Assembly (NCBI RefSeq): GCF_014495845.1
Contig: NZ_CP061080.1
Coordinates: 1,601,001-1,665,000, forward strand
DNA from: Aquibium microcysteis
GTDB taxonomy: Bacteria; Pseudomonadota; Alphaproteobacteria; Rhizobiales; Rhizobiaceae
Reading direction: 5' to 3'
DNA: 64,000 nucleotides
In this document: piece after piece, positions 24,378-34,679 of the stretch
Layout: each line of letters opens with the position of its first letter
Position numbering within the stretch: the first letter of the stretch is position 1
The notes under the pieces: model-generated
Seen by the model: only the letters and a program-made list of their open reading frames with translations
Told to the model about the DNA's origin: nothing
Databases searched by the model: none
Made by a program: the position numbers and the translations under genes

Positions 24378-24415
24378 TCAGCCCTTCCGCTTGGCCTCAG
24401 CCTTTCCGCTTGGCC
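24378..24415. repeat. Tandem 19-bp duplication across the kdsA stop codon
   Basis: TCAGCCCTTCCGCTTGGCC (24378-24396) is followed directly by TCAGCCTTTCCGCTTGGCC (24397-24415), 18 of 19 bases identical. The second copy encodes the last kdsA codons and its stop; the first is a non-coding copy just downstream. A slippage-type duplication. Confidence 0.9.
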
Positions 24416-25233
24416 ACCGCATCGAAGGCCATCAGCGTCCCGAGGAGCCGCGGCATGTCTGCCAGCGGCACCATGTTCGGTCCGTCCGATGGCGCATTGT
24501 CGGGATCCTCGTGCGTCTCGATGAACACACCGGCGATGCCCACGGCGACGGCCGCCCGCGACAGCGTCTCCACGAAGCGCCGCTCGCCGCCGCTCGATGC
24601 GCCCTGCCCGCCGGGCTGCTGGACCGAATGCGTGGCGTCGAAGATCACCGGGGCGCCGGTCTCGGCCATCACCGGCAGCGCGCGCATGTCGGAGACGAGC
24701 GTGTTGTAGCCGAAGGACGCGCCGCGCTCGGTCACCAGCACGTTGGCGTTGCCCGAGCCCGTGATCTTGGCGACCACGTTCTTCATGTCCCAGGGCGCGA
24801 GGAACTGCCCCTTCTTGACGTTGACGACCCTGCCGGTCTTCGCCGCCGCGACGAGCAGGTCTGTCTGGCGGCAGAGGAAGGCCGGGATCTGCAGGATGTC
24901 GACCGCTTCCGCCACGATGCCGCACTGTTCCTCGGTGTGGACGTCGGTCAGGACCGGCAGGCCGAGCTGGCTGCGGATGTCGGCGAAGATCGGCAGCGCC
25001 TCGTCCAGGCCGGCGCCGCGCTTGCCGGAGAGCGAGGTGCGGTTGGCCTTGTCGAAGCTGGTCTTGTACACGAGCCCGATTCCGAGCGCCTCCGTCATCT
25101 CCTTCAGCGCGCCGGCCATGTCGAAGGCGTGGCCCCGCGATTCGAGCTGGCACGGCCCGGCGATCAGCGTCAGCGGCGCGTCATTGGAAAACACCGCGCT
25201 GCCGGCGGTGACGGTGGTGTTCGGCTGGGTCAT
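24397..25233 (-). CDS. kdsA: 3-deoxy-8-phosphooctulonate synthase (KDO-8-P synthase)
   Basis: 278 residues. Condenses phosphoenolpyruvate with arabinose-5-phosphate to make the KDO-8-phosphate of lipopolysaccharide core. Recognised by [10 protein letters not shown] at the N-terminus, [46 protein letters not shown] and [18 protein letters not shown], in the right order and spacing. The Cys in AGPC suggests the metal-dependent class. Its ATG overlaps the stop of the upstream VOC gene (ATGA). The 3' end carries a 19-bp tandem duplication. Converges on ilvA. Confidence 0.96.
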   Translation of the reverse strand: MTQPNTTVTAGSAVFSNDAPLTLIAGPCQLESRGHAFDMAGALKEMTEALGIGLVYKTSFDKANRTSLSGKRGAGLDEALPIFADIRSQLGLPVLTDVHTEEQCGIVAEAVDILQIPAFLCRQTDLLVAAAKTGRVVNVKKGQFLAPWDMKNVVAKITGSGNANVLVTERGASFGYNTLVSDMRALPVMAETGAPVIFDATHSVQQPGGQGASSGGERRFVETLSRAAVAVGIAGVFIETHEDPDNAPSDGPNMVPLADMPRLLGTLMAFDAVAKRKG

Positions 25234-26099
25234 GCCCGTTCCTCGAAGATGAAGCCTGCGCCCTGTCCCGGTGCGGGGGGCACGGTGATGCGCTGGTCGG
25301 TGGTTTCGAAAGCGATGCCGTTCGCAGACAGCACGCGCCGCGTGGCGGACAGGTCGGATACGCCGAAGGTCACGGCGCGGAAGTCGAACAGCCCGGTCGG
25401 CAACGCTCCGTCGCCGGAGGTGGCCGGACGCACCAGGATGTCGCCATTGGCCAGGGCATAGCGGGTGGCCGTTGCGCCCGCCTCGCCGGCAACGCCGGTC
25501 ACGGTCGCGAAGAAGCGGGATGCAGCGGCCGGATCGGCCGCCACGACCATGATCGACAAAAGACGCGTCACGCCGTTCGCATGGTGCTGCAGCGCGCTGC
25601 GGTCGACCGCCGGCGCGTTCAAGCGCTGACACGAGAAGACGAAGGGCAGCGTGCGAGGTGCCGCAGCGAAGGCGAGTTTGAAGGATGCCGTGTCGCTGCG
25701 GCCGGACGCGTCCTGAAAGGGACGCGAAAAGGACAGGACGTCGCCGGCCGACAGCCCTGCTCCGACGAACGTCCCATGATCGGCATCGGCGTCGTCGCTG
25801 GCCAGCACGATGGCCGAAAACCCTTCGTGGCGCCCGGTGGAGCGGAAGGCGCGGTCGCGGCCGACGAAGACGTTGCCAGCGGCGGCGGCCGCAGCACAGG
25901 CATCGGCATCGGCGATGGCAAGGGGTTCGAGAAACGTGCCGTCCGCCATGTAGACGCAGCAATTGGCCGTTCCGAAGGGGTGCACGCCCGTGGGCGCCAC
26001 CGTAAAGCCGAGTGCGCCGAGACGACCGCGCGCGGTCTCCAGCGAGGCCGTCGGCAGGACGAGGTGGTCGAGGGCTGCGTTCGGGAGGGTGTTCGACAT
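25230..26099 (-). CDS. VOC-fold (glyoxalase-like) protein upstream of kdsA
   Basis: 289 residues with two vicinal-oxygen-chelate-like halves: [18 protein letters not shown] at the start and [20 protein letters not shown] near residue 170. This resembles the glyoxalase-like domain family of large VOC proteins. The metal-binding pattern is not complete enough to predict an activity. Translationally coupled to kdsA by a 4-base overlap. Start is the ATG at 26099; an ATG three codons earlier (26108) is possible, and neither has a clear ribosome site. Function unknown. Confidence 0.75.
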   Translation of the reverse strand: MSNTLPNAALDHLVLPTASLETARGRLGALGFTVAPTGVHPFGTANCCVYMADGTFLEPLAIADADACAAAAAAGNVFVGRDRAFRSTGRHEGFSAIVLASDDADADHGTFVGAGLSAGDVLSFSRPFQDASGRSDTASFKLAFAAAPRTLPFVFSCQRLNAPAVDRSALQHHANGVTRLLSIMVVAADPAAASRFFATVTGVAGEAGATATRYALANGDILVRPATSGDGALPTGLFDFRAVTFGVSDLSATRRVLSANGIAFETTDQRITVPPAPGQGAGFIFEERA

Positions 26100-26270
26100 G
26101 GTGCCCATGTGCCGCAAGACGTCCGGCCGCGCAAGCACCGCGCCGGTGGTCGCGACGGCCGGACCTGGGGCGGTTGCATTCGCGACTTGCTTGGATAGGC
26201 TCCCGGCCTCCGGCGATGCGGGCGGCACGAGGCGCTTCCGGACGGCCGGGCGGACCACGGGCGGAGACCT

Positions 26271-27191
26271 ATGTCATTCAGTTCATTGTCGAAAGACCGC
26301 GCGGCGCCGGCGGAGGCGCGGCCGCGAATCAGCAGCGGTGCCCGGTCGGGCCTGGTCAGGAGCATCCTTTGCCTGCTGATCGCGGCCTTCGTGACGGCGT
26401 GCAGCACGTCGGACGTGCTGCGCAGCACGTCCCGCCCCATTCCCACCTCCGCATCAGCCAAATATGCCGCCATCGTGGTCGATGCGAACACCGGGCGCGT
26501 GCTGCATGCCGATCAGGCCGATGCGCGCCGATTTCCCGCCTCGCTGACCAAGATGATGACGGTCTACATGCTGCTCGAGGCGCTGCAGCAGGGCCGGACC
26601 GGTCCCGCCACGCAGATTCCCGTCTCCGCCTATGCGGCCGGCCGGCCGCCGACGAAGCTGCATTTCAAGGCCGGCCAGACGATCGACGTCGACACGGCGA
26701 TCCGGGCGCTGGTGACGAAATCGGCCAACGACGTCGCGACCGCTGTGGCAGAGCATCTCGGCGGCAGCGAGGAGCGGTTCGCGTCGATGATGACCGCCAG
26801 GGCGCGGCAGCTCGGCATGGGATCGACCGTCTTCAGGAACGCATCCGGCCTGCCCGATGCCGGCCAGGTGACGACGGCGCGCGACATGGCGACGCTGAGC
26901 CTTGCGCTGCGGAGGCAGTTTCCGGCGCAGTACGGCTATTTCGGTCGCACGAGCTTCGCCTTCCGCGGCCGGACGGTGAAGGGCCACAACAAGGTGCTGG
27001 AGACCGTGCGCGGCGCCGACGGCATCAAGACCGGCTACACGCGCGCGTCCGGCTTCAACCTGGCGACGTCCGTGCGGCGTGACGGCAAGTCCATTGTCGC
27101 CGTGGTGATGGGCGGCGACAGTGCCGGCCAGCGCGACGCGCTGATGGCCCAGCTGATCGAGACCTTCCTGCCCAAGGCGTCGGGCCGCTGA
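26271..27191 (+). CDS. Lipoprotein-type D-alanyl-D-alanine carboxypeptidase (peptidase S11)
   Basis: 306 residues. Penicillin-binding serine peptidase trimming the terminal D-Ala of peptidoglycan stem peptides. The three motifs are in order: S91-L-T-K94, SAN (in VTKSANDVA, about residue 158) and KTG (in GIKTGYTRA, about 250). The N-terminus has a hydrophobic stretch ending VTAC at residue 44, a plausible lipobox, so it may be lipid-anchored. The C-terminal beta domain and amphipathic anchor helix of PBP5 are absent. Divergent from the VOC-kdsA operon, convergent with the TMEM43-family gene. Confidence 0.88.
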   Translation: MSFSSLSKDRAAPAEARPRISSGARSGLVRSILCLLIAAFVTACSTSDVLRSTSRPIPTSASAKYAAIVVDANTGRVLHADQADARRFPASLTKMMTVYMLLEALQQGRTGPATQIPVSAYAAGRPPTKLHFKAGQTIDVDTAIRALVTKSANDVATAVAEHLGGSEERFASMMTARARQLGMGSTVFRNASGLPDAGQVTTARDMATLSLALRRQFPAQYGYFGRTSFAFRGRTVKGHNKVLETVRGADGIKTGYTRASGFNLATSVRRDGKSIVAVVMGGDSAGQRDALMAQLIETFLPKASGR

Positions 27192-27237
27192 GAGGCGGCC
27201 GGGCCGCTTCCGCACGAGGACCCGGACGCGCCGCCGC

Positions 27238-28419
27238 TCAGGCGGCGGGCGCTGGCGTGCTGGGCTCGGCTGCCGCCTTCCGGCCGAAGCGGCTGACCAG
27301 AACGGCGATGGCGACGGCTGCGACGACGATGCCGATGGCCAGCAGCGGCCGGTACCAGAACCAGGCGAGAGCGATCGTCACGCTGCCGACGAGTACCGCC
27401 AGCACGAAGGCGATGGCGCCCGTGCCCAGCCGCACCAGGCTGCCGAGGAAGGGGATCACGTCGGCCAGCACGCCCACCGGTCCCATGATCATCGAGAAAG
27501 CGAACATCAGCAGCAGCAGGCCGCCGGCGCGCAGCGCCCAGGTCAGGATCGTGTTGCCGGTCATGGCGTCCGCGAACATCTGATCCGCCGCGACGACGCC
27601 GCTCTCGACCATCAGCAGCCGGTTGCCGGCGACCGTCTGGTAGGCCGCGAAGCCGTCACCGGTCTGCCGGCCGACAACGCTCACCGGGCCGAGCGGCACG
27701 ACCTGCCAGCTCAGGCGGTAGTCGCCGATGCGCGGCGAGGACGGGTCGAAGCCCATGTAGGCACCGCTGGACGCGACGTGCAGGCCGCGCGGGCCGGTGT
27801 AGCTCGCCTTTACGGCATCGATCATTCCCTGGTCGAGCGACAGCTTTTCGGCGCCGCCGATCCTGTCGAGCACCGGCGTGTCCAGCCGGAACGCGCCCAG
27901 CGAGGCCTGCGGGATCTGGAAGCTCTCACTGGAATAGTTCATTCCGGGATTGGCATGGCCCTCCGGCTGCTTGAAACGTCCGGAATCGATCGCGTCCGTG
28001 GACCACGCCTTCTCGTAGGAATAGGTGGTGACCGTCTCCTCGCCGCCGCCGAGCTTGGTTTTCGTCTCCGACTTCTGGCGCTCGACCCACTGGTACATCT
28101 CGACGGAGCGCTCCAGCCGGATACCGGCCGCAACGACGCCGAACAGGTCGTCCCGAGGTTCCGCGGTCGCCGCCACAGGACCGGCGACGTGCACGAGGCG
28201 ACCCTCGAGCGCCGGATCGATCCGGTCGGACGGAACGGTCTGGACGAGCCCGGCGCCCTCTTCGAGCGAGCGGGCGGTGGTCACCGCCCTGCCCTCGTTC
28301 CAGAACAGCCCGATGACCATCGCCACGAGAAGCAGAAGGCCGAAGACGATGCCGCCGGCCGACCGTGTCAGACGGCCGAACCAGGAGACGGACGTGACTT
28401 CGCGAATGCTGTCGCTCAT
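27238..28419 (-). CDS. TMEM43-family membrane protein
   Basis: 393 residues. One N-terminal helix (GGIVFGLLLLVAMVIGLFW, ending WNEGRAV), a large extracytoplasmic region (about residues 50-280), then a group of about four helices (from about 283 to 380). WNEGRAVTTARSLEEG and the FSMIMGPVGVLADVIPFLG segment match the TMEM43/LUMA family, known from animal nuclear-envelope proteins and scattered bacteria. Bacterial function unknown. It sits between pyrG and the carboxypeptidase gene; a 9-bp stem hairpin lies 19 bases upstream of its start. Confidence 0.82.
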   Translation of the reverse strand: MSDSIREVTSVSWFGRLTRSAGGIVFGLLLLVAMVIGLFWNEGRAVTTARSLEEGAGLVQTVPSDRIDPALEGRLVHVAGPVAATAEPRDDLFGVVAAGIRLERSVEMYQWVERQKSETKTKLGGGEETVTTYSYEKAWSTDAIDSGRFKQPEGHANPGMNYSSESFQIPQASLGAFRLDTPVLDRIGGAEKLSLDQGMIDAVKASYTGPRGLHVASSGAYMGFDPSSPRIGDYRLSWQVVPLGPVSVVGRQTGDGFAAYQTVAGNRLLMVESGVVAADQMFADAMTGNTILTWALRAGGLLLLMFAFSMIMGPVGVLADVIPFLGSLVRLGTGAIAFVLAVLVGSVTIALAWFWYRPLLAIGIVVAAVAIAVLVSRFGRKAAAEPSTPAPAA

Positions 28420-28437
28420 TGCCGAACCCTCTCACGC

Positions 28438-28460
28438 ACCCGCGGAACGGCTCCGCGGGT
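28438..28460 (-). terminator. Hairpin between pyrG and the TMEM43-family gene
   Basis: ACCCGCGGA and TCCGCGGGT, a perfect 9-bp stem with a 5-base loop, 65 bases after the pyrG stop and 19 before the next start on the same strand. It could end pyrG transcription or sit in the leader of the downstream gene. No T-run. Confidence 0.45.
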
Positions 28461-28524
28461 CGACGCCCCGCGAAATTGTATTGGCGATTTGCCTGAGTCC
28501 CGCAACGGACCAGTGGCCGGTGGA

Positions 28525-30165
<1,641 letters not shown>

Positions 30166-30373
30166 TTATCGCCGCCGGTCCGATTCCGCCAGCGAAAAAG
30201 CACCCGCGGCTGCGCGTTATCCCCCGGCGCGCCATGACGCAGGGTGAGGCGAACGCGGAAGGGCAGCCGCCGACCGAACCGGTTGCGGTCCGTCCGTCCT
30301 CTGGTCCACAACGCTCGTAGGAGGGTCCGCCCCGCCCCGCAGGCGGCGGGCGGATCGAAACCGGAGGATCGCC

Positions 30374-32023
30374 ATGACCGCCCTGCCCGCCTTCAAGACG
30401 CACGAAGTGCTGAACCAGCCGCCGGCGCTGGAGGATTTCAACCTGTTCTCCACGGACCGGGCGCTGACCAATGCCGCAGCCGCCATGGGCGCCGGGCATG
30501 CGACCGACAGGCTGACCGCCTACGGCGCCGAGCTCGGGCGCGCGGAAACGATCGAAGCCGGACGGCTGGCGCACCGGTTCCCGCCGGAGCTGAAGAGCTT
30601 CGACCGCTTCGGCAACCGGGTGGACCAGGTCGAGTTCCACCCGTCCTGGCACCGGATCATGAGCCTCATCGTCGGCGAAGGCCTCCATTCCGGTCCGTGG
30701 GCGCAACCCGGACCCGGCGCCCATACGGCGCGCGCCGCGGCCTACATCATGCATGCGCAGGTGGAGCCCGGCAGCCAGTGCCCGACGACCATGACCTATG
30801 GCAGCGTGCCGGCCCTGCGCGGCCAGGGCGGCCTCGCCGAAACAATTCTCGACCGTATCGGCACCCGCAGCTACGACCCGCGCGACATCGCGGTCGCCGA
30901 CAAGACGGGCGCGCTGGTCGGCATGGGCATGACCGAGAAGCAGGGCGGATCGGACGTGCGCTCCAACACCACAATCGCCGTGGCCGCAGGCACGGACGGC
31001 GGCTTCCTGCTCACCGGCCACAAATGGTTCTTCTCCTGCCCGCAGATCGACGCGCATCTCGTGCTCGCGCAGGCGCCGGGCGGGCTGTCCTGCTTCCTCG
31101 TGCCGCGCCGGCTGCCGGACGGGACGAAGAACGCGGTGCGCATCCAGCGCCTGAAGGACAAGGTCGGCAACAGGTCGAACGCCTCGTCCGAGGTCGAATT
31201 CCAGAACGCCCATGGCTGGCTCGTCGGCGAGGAAGGCCGCGGCATCCCGACCATCCTCGAGATGGGCACCTTCACGCGGCTCGACTGCGCGCTGGGCTCG
31301 GCCGGCCTGCTGCGCGGTGCCGTGGCGCAGGCGCTGCATCACGTCTTCCACCGCCGCGCCTTCCAGCGCCACCTGATCGACCAGCCGCTGATGACCAACG
31401 TCGTCGCCGACCTCGCCGTCGAATCGGAGGCGGCGACGCTGCTTGCGCTGCGGCTCGCCCGCGCCTTCGACGGCATGGCGGCAGGCAGCGCCGAGGACGC
31501 CGCCTTCGTGCGGCTGTGCACCCCGGCGGTGAAGTACTGGGTCTGCAAGCGCGCGCCGAACGGCGTCGTCGAGGCGATGGAGGTGCTGGGCGGCAACGGC
31601 TATGTCGAAGAGGGGCCGCTCGGTCTCCTCTACAAGGAGATCCCGCTCAACTCGATCTGGGAAGGCTCCGGCAACGTCATGTGCCTCGACGTGCTGCGGG
31701 CGCTGCAGAAATCCCCCGACACCTTCGGCGCCTATCTGGCCGAGATCCGAGCCGTGCGCGGCGCCGACAGCCGTCTCGACGCCGCGGCGCGCGCGCTCGA
31801 GGCGGATTTCGCGCAGAAGGGCGGCATGGAGCATCGCGCGCGGCGGCTGGTGGAGCGGATGATGACGGTGCTCCAGGGCGCGCTGCTCGTCCGCCATGCG
31901 CCGGCGGCCGTGGCCGACGCCTTCTGCGCCAGCCGTCTCGCCGGCGACTGGGGCCATGCCTTCGGCACGCTGCCGGCCGGCGTCGACGCGCGGGCGATCG
32001 TCGACCGGGCGCGGCCGGCATAG
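30374..32023 (+). CDS. aidB: AidB-like acyl-CoA dehydrogenase-family protein
   Basis: 549 residues, FAD-containing, larger than ordinary acyl-CoA dehydrogenases (about 380) because of an N-terminal extension and a longer C-terminal helical domain, as in AidB of the alkylation response. Conserved AidB stretches are QPPALEDFNLF at the N-terminus, MTEKQGGSDVRSNTT (about residue 192, FAD contact) and EVLGGNGYVEEGPL (about 407). In E. coli AidB binds DNA and limits alkylation damage. ATG at 30374 with GGAGG 6 bases upstream. No convincing Ada box is visible upstream. Confidence 0.88.
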   Translation: MTALPAFKTHEVLNQPPALEDFNLFSTDRALTNAAAAMGAGHATDRLTAYGAELGRAETIEAGRLAHRFPPELKSFDRFGNRVDQVEFHPSWHRIMSLIVGEGLHSGPWAQPGPGAHTARAAAYIMHAQVEPGSQCPTTMTYGSVPALRGQGGLAETILDRIGTRSYDPRDIAVADKTGALVGMGMTEKQGGSDVRSNTTIAVAAGTDGGFLLTGHKWFFSCPQIDAHLVLAQAPGGLSCFLVPRRLPDGTKNAVRIQRLKDKVGNRSNASSEVEFQNAHGWLVGEEGRGIPTILEMGTFTRLDCALGSAGLLRGAVAQALHHVFHRRAFQRHLIDQPLMTNVVADLAVESEAATLLALRLARAFDGMAAGSAEDAAFVRLCTPAVKYWVCKRAPNGVVEAMEVLGGNGYVEEGPLGLLYKEIPLNSIWEGSGNVMCLDVLRALQKSPDTFGAYLAEIRAVRGADSRLDAAARALEADFAQKGGMEHRARRLVERMMTVLQGALLVRHAPAAVADAFCASRLAGDWGHAFGTLPAGVDARAIVDRARPA

Positions 32024-32059
32024 TCCCCGGACGCCGCCGCGCCGTCCCCCTCAAAGCAC

Positions 32060-32091
32060 GAAGGCCCGCGAGCGCAGCTTCGCGGGCCTTC
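32060..32091. terminator. Bidirectional terminator between aidB and the L,D-transpeptidase gene
   Basis: GAAGGCCCGCGA and TCGCGGGCCTTC, a perfect 12-bp stem with an 8-base loop, followed on the + strand by TTCGTT. It lies between two convergent genes (stops at 32023 and 32117) and can serve both. Confidence 0.85.
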
Positions 32092-32116
32092 TTCGTTCAG
32101 GTCATCGGGACGTTCG

Positions 32117-32944
32117 TCAGAGCACGACGACGTTGGCGCCCATCGGCACGCGACCGTAGAGGTCCATGACGTGTTCGTTGATCATCCGGAAGCAGCCGTT
32201 CGACGAGTTGGTGCCGATGGTCTGGGGCGCGTTCGTCCCGTGGATGCGGATATGCGTGTCCTTGTTGTTCTGGTGCAGGTAGATGGCGCGGGCGCCGAGC
32301 GGATTGTCGGGGCCGCCGGGCATGCCGTCCTTGTACTGGCCGTACTTCTTCGGCTCACGCTTCTGCATGTCGAGCGTCGGGATCCAGCGCGGCCATTCCT
32401 GCTTGTCGCCGACCTTGGCCGTGCCCTTGAACTCCAGTCCCTCGCGGCCGACCGCGATAGCGTAGCGGCGTGCGCTGTTGGAGGATTCCACGAGATAGAG
32501 GAAACGCTCGGACGTGTTGATGACGATGGTGCCGCGCGGATAGCCGGAGAAGGGCACGGTCTGCGGCACGAACTCGTTCTTCACCGCGAAGGTCCTGCCC
32601 TTCTGGCGCTTCTCCAGCACCGAGTCGAGCGCCTGGGTCTGCGGCAGAAGCTTCGACGACTGGGCGCCGAACAGGCTGAAGACCGGATCCGCCGGCCGCG
32701 TTTCGGAGCGGAGTTCGCCATTGTTGCCTGCGGCGATCACCTCGGAGACGGTGGGCGGCTGCGGCTTCTCGGCTGCCTTGGCGGTCTTCGTCTTCGTCTT
32801 CACGTCCGCGCGCGGCTTCTGCGTCCCCTTGATCGTCTCCGCCGCACCAGGGTCGGCGCGATCCCGCTCCGCCGCGGCCGGCGATGCGATTCCCAGAGAG
32901 ATGGCGACGCCGAGCGCCGCGACGAGGAGACGTGTGATCCGCAT
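32117..32944 (-). CDS. L,D-transpeptidase (YkuD domain)
   Basis: 275 residues. Signal peptide at about 1-25 (ends SPAAAE), a Lys/Thr-rich linker (about 30-65), then the YkuD catalytic domain from about 140. The active site is HGTN followed by SNGCFRM with nucleophile C251. These enzymes form 3-3 cross-links in peptidoglycan or attach outer-membrane proteins to it; Rhizobiales carry many paralogues. Start at 32944 places the signal peptide correctly. It lies between the pyrG/aidB block and secG. Confidence 0.92.
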   Translation of the reverse strand: MRITRLLVAALGVAISLGIASPAAAERDRADPGAAETIKGTQKPRADVKTKTKTAKAAEKPQPPTVSEVIAAGNNGELRSETRPADPVFSLFGAQSSKLLPQTQALDSVLEKRQKGRTFAVKNEFVPQTVPFSGYPRGTIVINTSERFLYLVESSNSARRYAIAVGREGLEFKGTAKVGDKQEWPRWIPTLDMQKREPKKYGQYKDGMPGGPDNPLGARAIYLHQNNKDTHIRIHGTNAPQTIGTNSSNGCFRMINEHVMDLYGRVPMGANVVVL

Positions 32945-33207
32945 GGTGTTCCGCGACCTGCCGTGATGTTGTGCGAGAGCTCCGGGGTTTCATCCCTCCA
33001 AAGCCGGCCAACAATACCGCATCGCAGCACGAACGCTCAAGTGCAATCGTCTGGCTGTTCGAGCACTTCACGCCGTTCGACCAGTGCGGTTGCAGATCGA
33101 CCACAGTGCGGTCTGAACGCGCGACGAGAGGACGGCCGCAGAAGCGGCCGCCTGGCGTGCATGGACGAAGTCTTGACGGACGGCTTTGCTGCCGGCCGCG
33201 CTGCCCG

Positions 33208-33594
33208 TTACTGGCCGCTCGGAACCTGCGGACCCGCCGGAGCCGGCGCCGGAGCCGGTGCGGCGGGCGTATCGCTTCCGCCGAGCTGGTCCAGCACGCC
33301 GCCGCCGCCCGTGCCGGTGCCCTCGCCCTGCTGCTGTCCGGCCGGCAGGCGATCGAGAATGTCGATCGGCTGCTCGCCGTAGCGGGCGATCAGCGACAGG
33401 CCGAGCGAGGTGACGAAGAAGGCCGCCGCCAGGATGGCGGTGGCACGCGTCAGCGCGTTGGCCGCGCCGCGGGCCGTCATGAAGCCGGAGCCGCCACCGA
33501 TGCCGAGGCCGCCGCCCTCCGAGCGCTGAAGCAGCACGACGCCGACCAGCGCGAGCACGATCATCAGGTGAATGACGATGAGGACGGTTTCCAT
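33208..33594 (-). CDS. secG: Preprotein translocase subunit SecG
   Basis: 128 residues, two membrane helices (METVLIVIHLMIVLALVGVVLL and ATAILAAAFFVTSLGLSLI) separated by the conserved QRSEGGGLGIGGGSGFM loop. SecG assists SecYEG in protein export. The C-terminus is a long Pro/Ala/Gly-rich tail (about 50 residues), typical of alphaproteobacterial SecG and absent from the E. coli protein. Between tpiA upstream and the L,D-transpeptidase gene downstream; 263 bases without a gene follow it. Confidence 0.93.
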   Translation of the reverse strand: METVLIVIHLMIVLALVGVVLLQRSEGGGLGIGGGSGFMTARGAANALTRATAILAAAFFVTSLGLSLIARYGEQPIDILDRLPAGQQQGEGTGTGGGGVLDQLGGSDTPAAPAPAPAPAGPQVPSGQ

Positions 33595-33761
33595 TGAACA
33601 ATTCCGCGGGTGTGTCCGGGCATGCGGTGCCCTGGGAAGGAGACGCGGCTCATTACACGCCTTTGCCGACGTTTCCAAGCCCGAACGCCGCCGATGTGAC
33701 GTCTGGCCCCGATATGGGGACCGAACGCGGGAATGCAAACGGTTCCGGGCGCTGCGATCCG

Positions 33762-34526
33762 TCAGATCGCGCGATAGGCCTCGGCGATGCCGAGGAAGTC
33801 GGCGGCCTTGAGGCTGGCGCCGCCGACGAGGGCGCCGTCGACATTGTCGATGCCGAGCAGTTCGACCGCGTTCGACGGCTTCACCGAGCCGCCATAGAGA
33901 ATGCGCATGGTCGCTGCCGCATCGCCGACGATCCGGTGCAGTTCGGCACGGATATGCGCATGGGCGGCTGCAACGTCCTGCGGCGACGGGGTAAGTCCGG
34001 TGCCGATCGCCCAGACCGGCTCGTAGGCGACGATCATGGTTCTGGCGCTGGCGCCGTCGGGGATCGATCCCGCCAGCTGGCGCGAGAGCACGGCCAGCGT
34101 CTCGCCCGCGTCGCGCTCGGCACGCGTCTCGCCCACGCAGACGATGGCCACGAGACCCGCCGACCATGCGGCCTGCGCCTTCGCCCGCACCGTCGCATCG
34201 TCTTCGCCGTGATCCGCACGGCGCTCGGAATGGCCGACGATGACGTGGCTCGCGCCGGCGTCCTTCAGCATCTCCGCCGAGACGTCGCCGGTGTGGGCGC
34301 CGCTGGCGCGGACGTGGCAGTCCTGCCCGCCGGCCTTGACCGGCGTCGAAGCGAGAAGCTGCTGCGCCCGCCAGAGCAGCGTGGAGGGAAAGCACAGAAG
34401 CGCGTCACACTCCGCGTCCAGCCCCCGCATGAAGCCGTTGGCAATGGCGCGCACCTCGGGCAGCGAAGCGCTGGTGCCGTTCATCTTCCAGTTGCCCGCG
34501 ACGAGCGGCTTGATGCCCTTGGTCAT
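33762..34526 (-). CDS. tpiA: Triosephosphate isomerase
   Basis: 254 residues. Interconverts dihydroxyacetone phosphate and glyceraldehyde-3-phosphate. The catalytic Lys is in GNWKMNG (about residue 13), His in IVGHSERR (about 98), Glu in [12 protein letters not shown] (about 170), and phosphate loops in LYGGSV and [13 protein letters not shown] at 34526 is preferred because GGAGA lies 8 bases before it; an in-frame ATG five codons upstream is possible. Divergent from ppiD. Confidence 0.97.
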   Translation of the reverse strand: MTKGIKPLVAGNWKMNGTSASLPEVRAIANGFMRGLDAECDALLCFPSTLLWRAQQLLASTPVKAGGQDCHVRASGAHTGDVSAEMLKDAGASHVIVGHSERRADHGEDDATVRAKAQAAWSAGLVAIVCVGETRAERDAGETLAVLSRQLAGSIPDGASARTMIVAYEPVWAIGTGLTPSPQDVAAAHAHIRAELHRIVGDAAATMRILYGGSVKPSNAVELLGIDNVDGALVGGASLKAADFLGIAEAYRAI

Positions 34527-34679
34527 GTCGAAATTCTCCATCGAAGGCGATGTGATGCGGGCGTTTCCTACCAAACCGCACCCATAAAGCAATCGACACC
34601 CGCCATGAAGGAGTCTATTTGCTGTGCTGCGTGGCCCCACCGCACAGGGGCGGGGCAAATGGCAAATTCTGGGTAGGAC

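Noticed and set aside
32945..33207. Small gene or RNA in the 263-base gap between the L,D-transpeptidase gene and secG
   Set aside because: No frame with a plausible start and coding bias, and no strong structure; probably the promoter of the L,D-transpeptidase gene and the secG 3' region.
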